Of a stretch of 64,000 nt of DNA, positions 63,302-64,000 are shown in pieces (position 1 is the stretch's first letter; each line of letters starts with the position of its first letter). The stretch lies in assembly GCF_003813985.1 (NCBI RefSeq), contig NZ_CP033897.1:2170001-2234000 (forward strand). Direction: 5' to 3'. This DNA is from Corynebacterium gerontici (GTDB taxonomy: Bacteria; Actinomycetota; Actinomycetes; Mycobacteriales; Mycobacteriaceae). Below the pieces are notes generated by a model. The model saw nothing but the letters and a program-made list of their open reading frames with translations. It was not told the origin of the DNA and searched no databases. Made by a program: the position numbers and the translations under genes.

Positions 63302-64000
63302 TGCTGGTGCACACTGTCCAAGAACTTCGCACCGAACTCGCCCGCCTTCGCACTGAACGCGGCGGCAGGGTCGGCCTGGTTCCGACGATGGGCGCCCTGC
63401 ATCAGGGGCACCGCAGGCTTATCGACGCCGCCGGGGACTGCGATATTCGCGTGGTGAGCATCTTCGCCAACCCCCTGCAATTTGCGGATCTTGGCGATTG
63501 CGAGGATTACCGCAACTATCCACGCCAGCTTGAGCAGGATCTCCAACTGCTATCCGACGTTGATCTGGTGTTCGCGCCAAGCGTTGAGGAGATGTATCCG
63601 AACGGCGTGCCGGATATTTGGGTCCGCTCCGGCGCGATGGGGGAGATGCTGGAGGGCGCTTCTCGGCCGGGACACTTCGACGGGGTCGTAACCGTGGTGG
63701 CGAAGCTTTTGAATCTCGTGCAGCCCGAGCGCGCATACTTCGGGCAAAAGGACGCGCAGCAGCTCGCGATCATTCGACGCATGGTGCACGACCTGAACTT
63801 CCCGGTGGAGATCTGCGCGGTTCCAATCGTCCGCAGTGAGGCGGGTCTGGCGGAATCCAGTCGCAATGCGCGTTTAAGCGAAAAAGGCCTGCAGCAGGCG
63901 CTCGCCCTGAGTCGGGCTATACGCGCTGTGCAGGCAGATCCGAGAGAAATCCAGGCGGCTCGCGAGGAGTTGGCGGCAGCGCCTGGAGTGACCCTGGATT
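63301..64000 (+). CDS. panC: Pantothenate synthetase PanC (cut by window end)
   Basis: An ATG overlapping the panB stop opens a frame that runs to the window end (233 codons seen). It shows [15 protein letters not shown] (ATP-binding HxGH), [33 protein letters not shown] and SRNARLS, which identify the enzyme that joins pantoate and beta-alanine. Family length is about 280 residues, so roughly 50 residues are missing. A GGCTTATCGACGCC variant of the 12-mer lies at 63418-63431. Confidence 0.95.
   Translation, partial: MLVHTVQELRTELARLRTERGGRVGLVPTMGALHQGHRRLIDAAGDCDIRVVSIFANPLQFADLGDCEDYRNYPRQLEQDLQLLSDVDLVFAPSVEEMYPNGVPDIWVRSGAMGEMLEGASRPGHFDGVVTVVAKLLNLVQPERAYFGQKDAQQLAIIRRMVHDLNFPVEICAVPIVRSEAGLAESSRNARLSEKGLQQALALSRAIRAVQADPREIQAAREELAAAPGVTLD

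Overview
The window looks like a chromosomal segment of a Corynebacterium species (Corynebacteriales, moderately high GC). The gene content supports this: the galactan export and initiation genes wzm-wzt-glfT1, the heme-exporter pair hrtBA beside the two-component system chrSA, a PdxR-controlled pdxST operon, a pyruvate:quinone oxidoreductase very like that of C. glutamicum, and the order ponA-DUF5318-malR-like-usp. A parS-like site, the rpsF-ssb-rplI-dnaB neighbourhood and a cluster of DnaA boxes suggest the segment lies in the origin-proximal part of the chromosome. No phage, transposase or CRISPR array is visible.

Layout. 1-6.2 kb: end of a cation transporter, UvrA-like ATPase, tRNA-Ser(CGA), tadA and its partner gene, tyrA, an AbiEi/DUF559-type protein. 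6.2-9.1 kb: pdxT, pdxS and divergent pdxR with two PdxR boxes. 9.2-13.5 kb: two identical tRNA-Arg(ACG) genes flank a cytochrome b/molybdenum-oxidoreductase fusion and poxB. 13.5-17 kb: tRNA-Ser(GCU), an aromatic aminotransferase and a molybdenum cofactor group (moaD, a mog-moaE fusion, moeB-rhodanese), which could serve the Mo enzyme upstream. 17-21.2 kb: a poorly conserved block of hypothetical genes with one frameshifted pseudogene, ending at tRNA-Ser(UGA). 21.3-26.2 kb: quinone oxidoreductase, class V aminotransferase-like protein and the galactan genes. 26.3-31.5 kb: dnaB, a GH15 trehalase-like gene, the DnaA-box region and rplI-ssb-rpsF. 31.5-38.5 kb: ClC channel, ponA, DUF5318, a MalR-like regulator, Usp and an SDR. 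38.5-45.7 kb: trhO, gntK, gntP, a nei-type glycosylase, nnr and an MFS transporter. 45.7-52 kb: leuS and a 1104-residue Pif1-type helicase/BRCT/membrane protein. 52.2-56 kb: hrtBA and chrSA. 56-64 kb: an HNH endonuclease, dhaKLM, a secreted lipase, parS, DUF1846, panB and the start of panC.

Two sequence families run through the whole window and are not explained by genes. The first is a 64-bp intergenic unit with inverted ends (GTTCCCATG...CATGGGAAAC). It occurs 15 times at five loci, always in the same orientation and always exactly 64 bp; in the two larger arrays it repeats with a 73-bp period. The second is the non-palindromic 12-mer AGCTTTTCGACG, found 12 times exactly (19 times as AGCTTNTCGACG) in both orientations, in several reading frames and in non-coding DNA. 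That points to selection or gain at the DNA level.

The most unusual single gene is the helicase at 48735-52049. It joins a Pif1-like helicase, a degenerate DnaQ-like fold, two BRCT domains and a C-terminal membrane anchor, with nested inverted repeats upstream and a small overlapping reading frame downstream. All calls rest on reading the sequence; no database search was possible.
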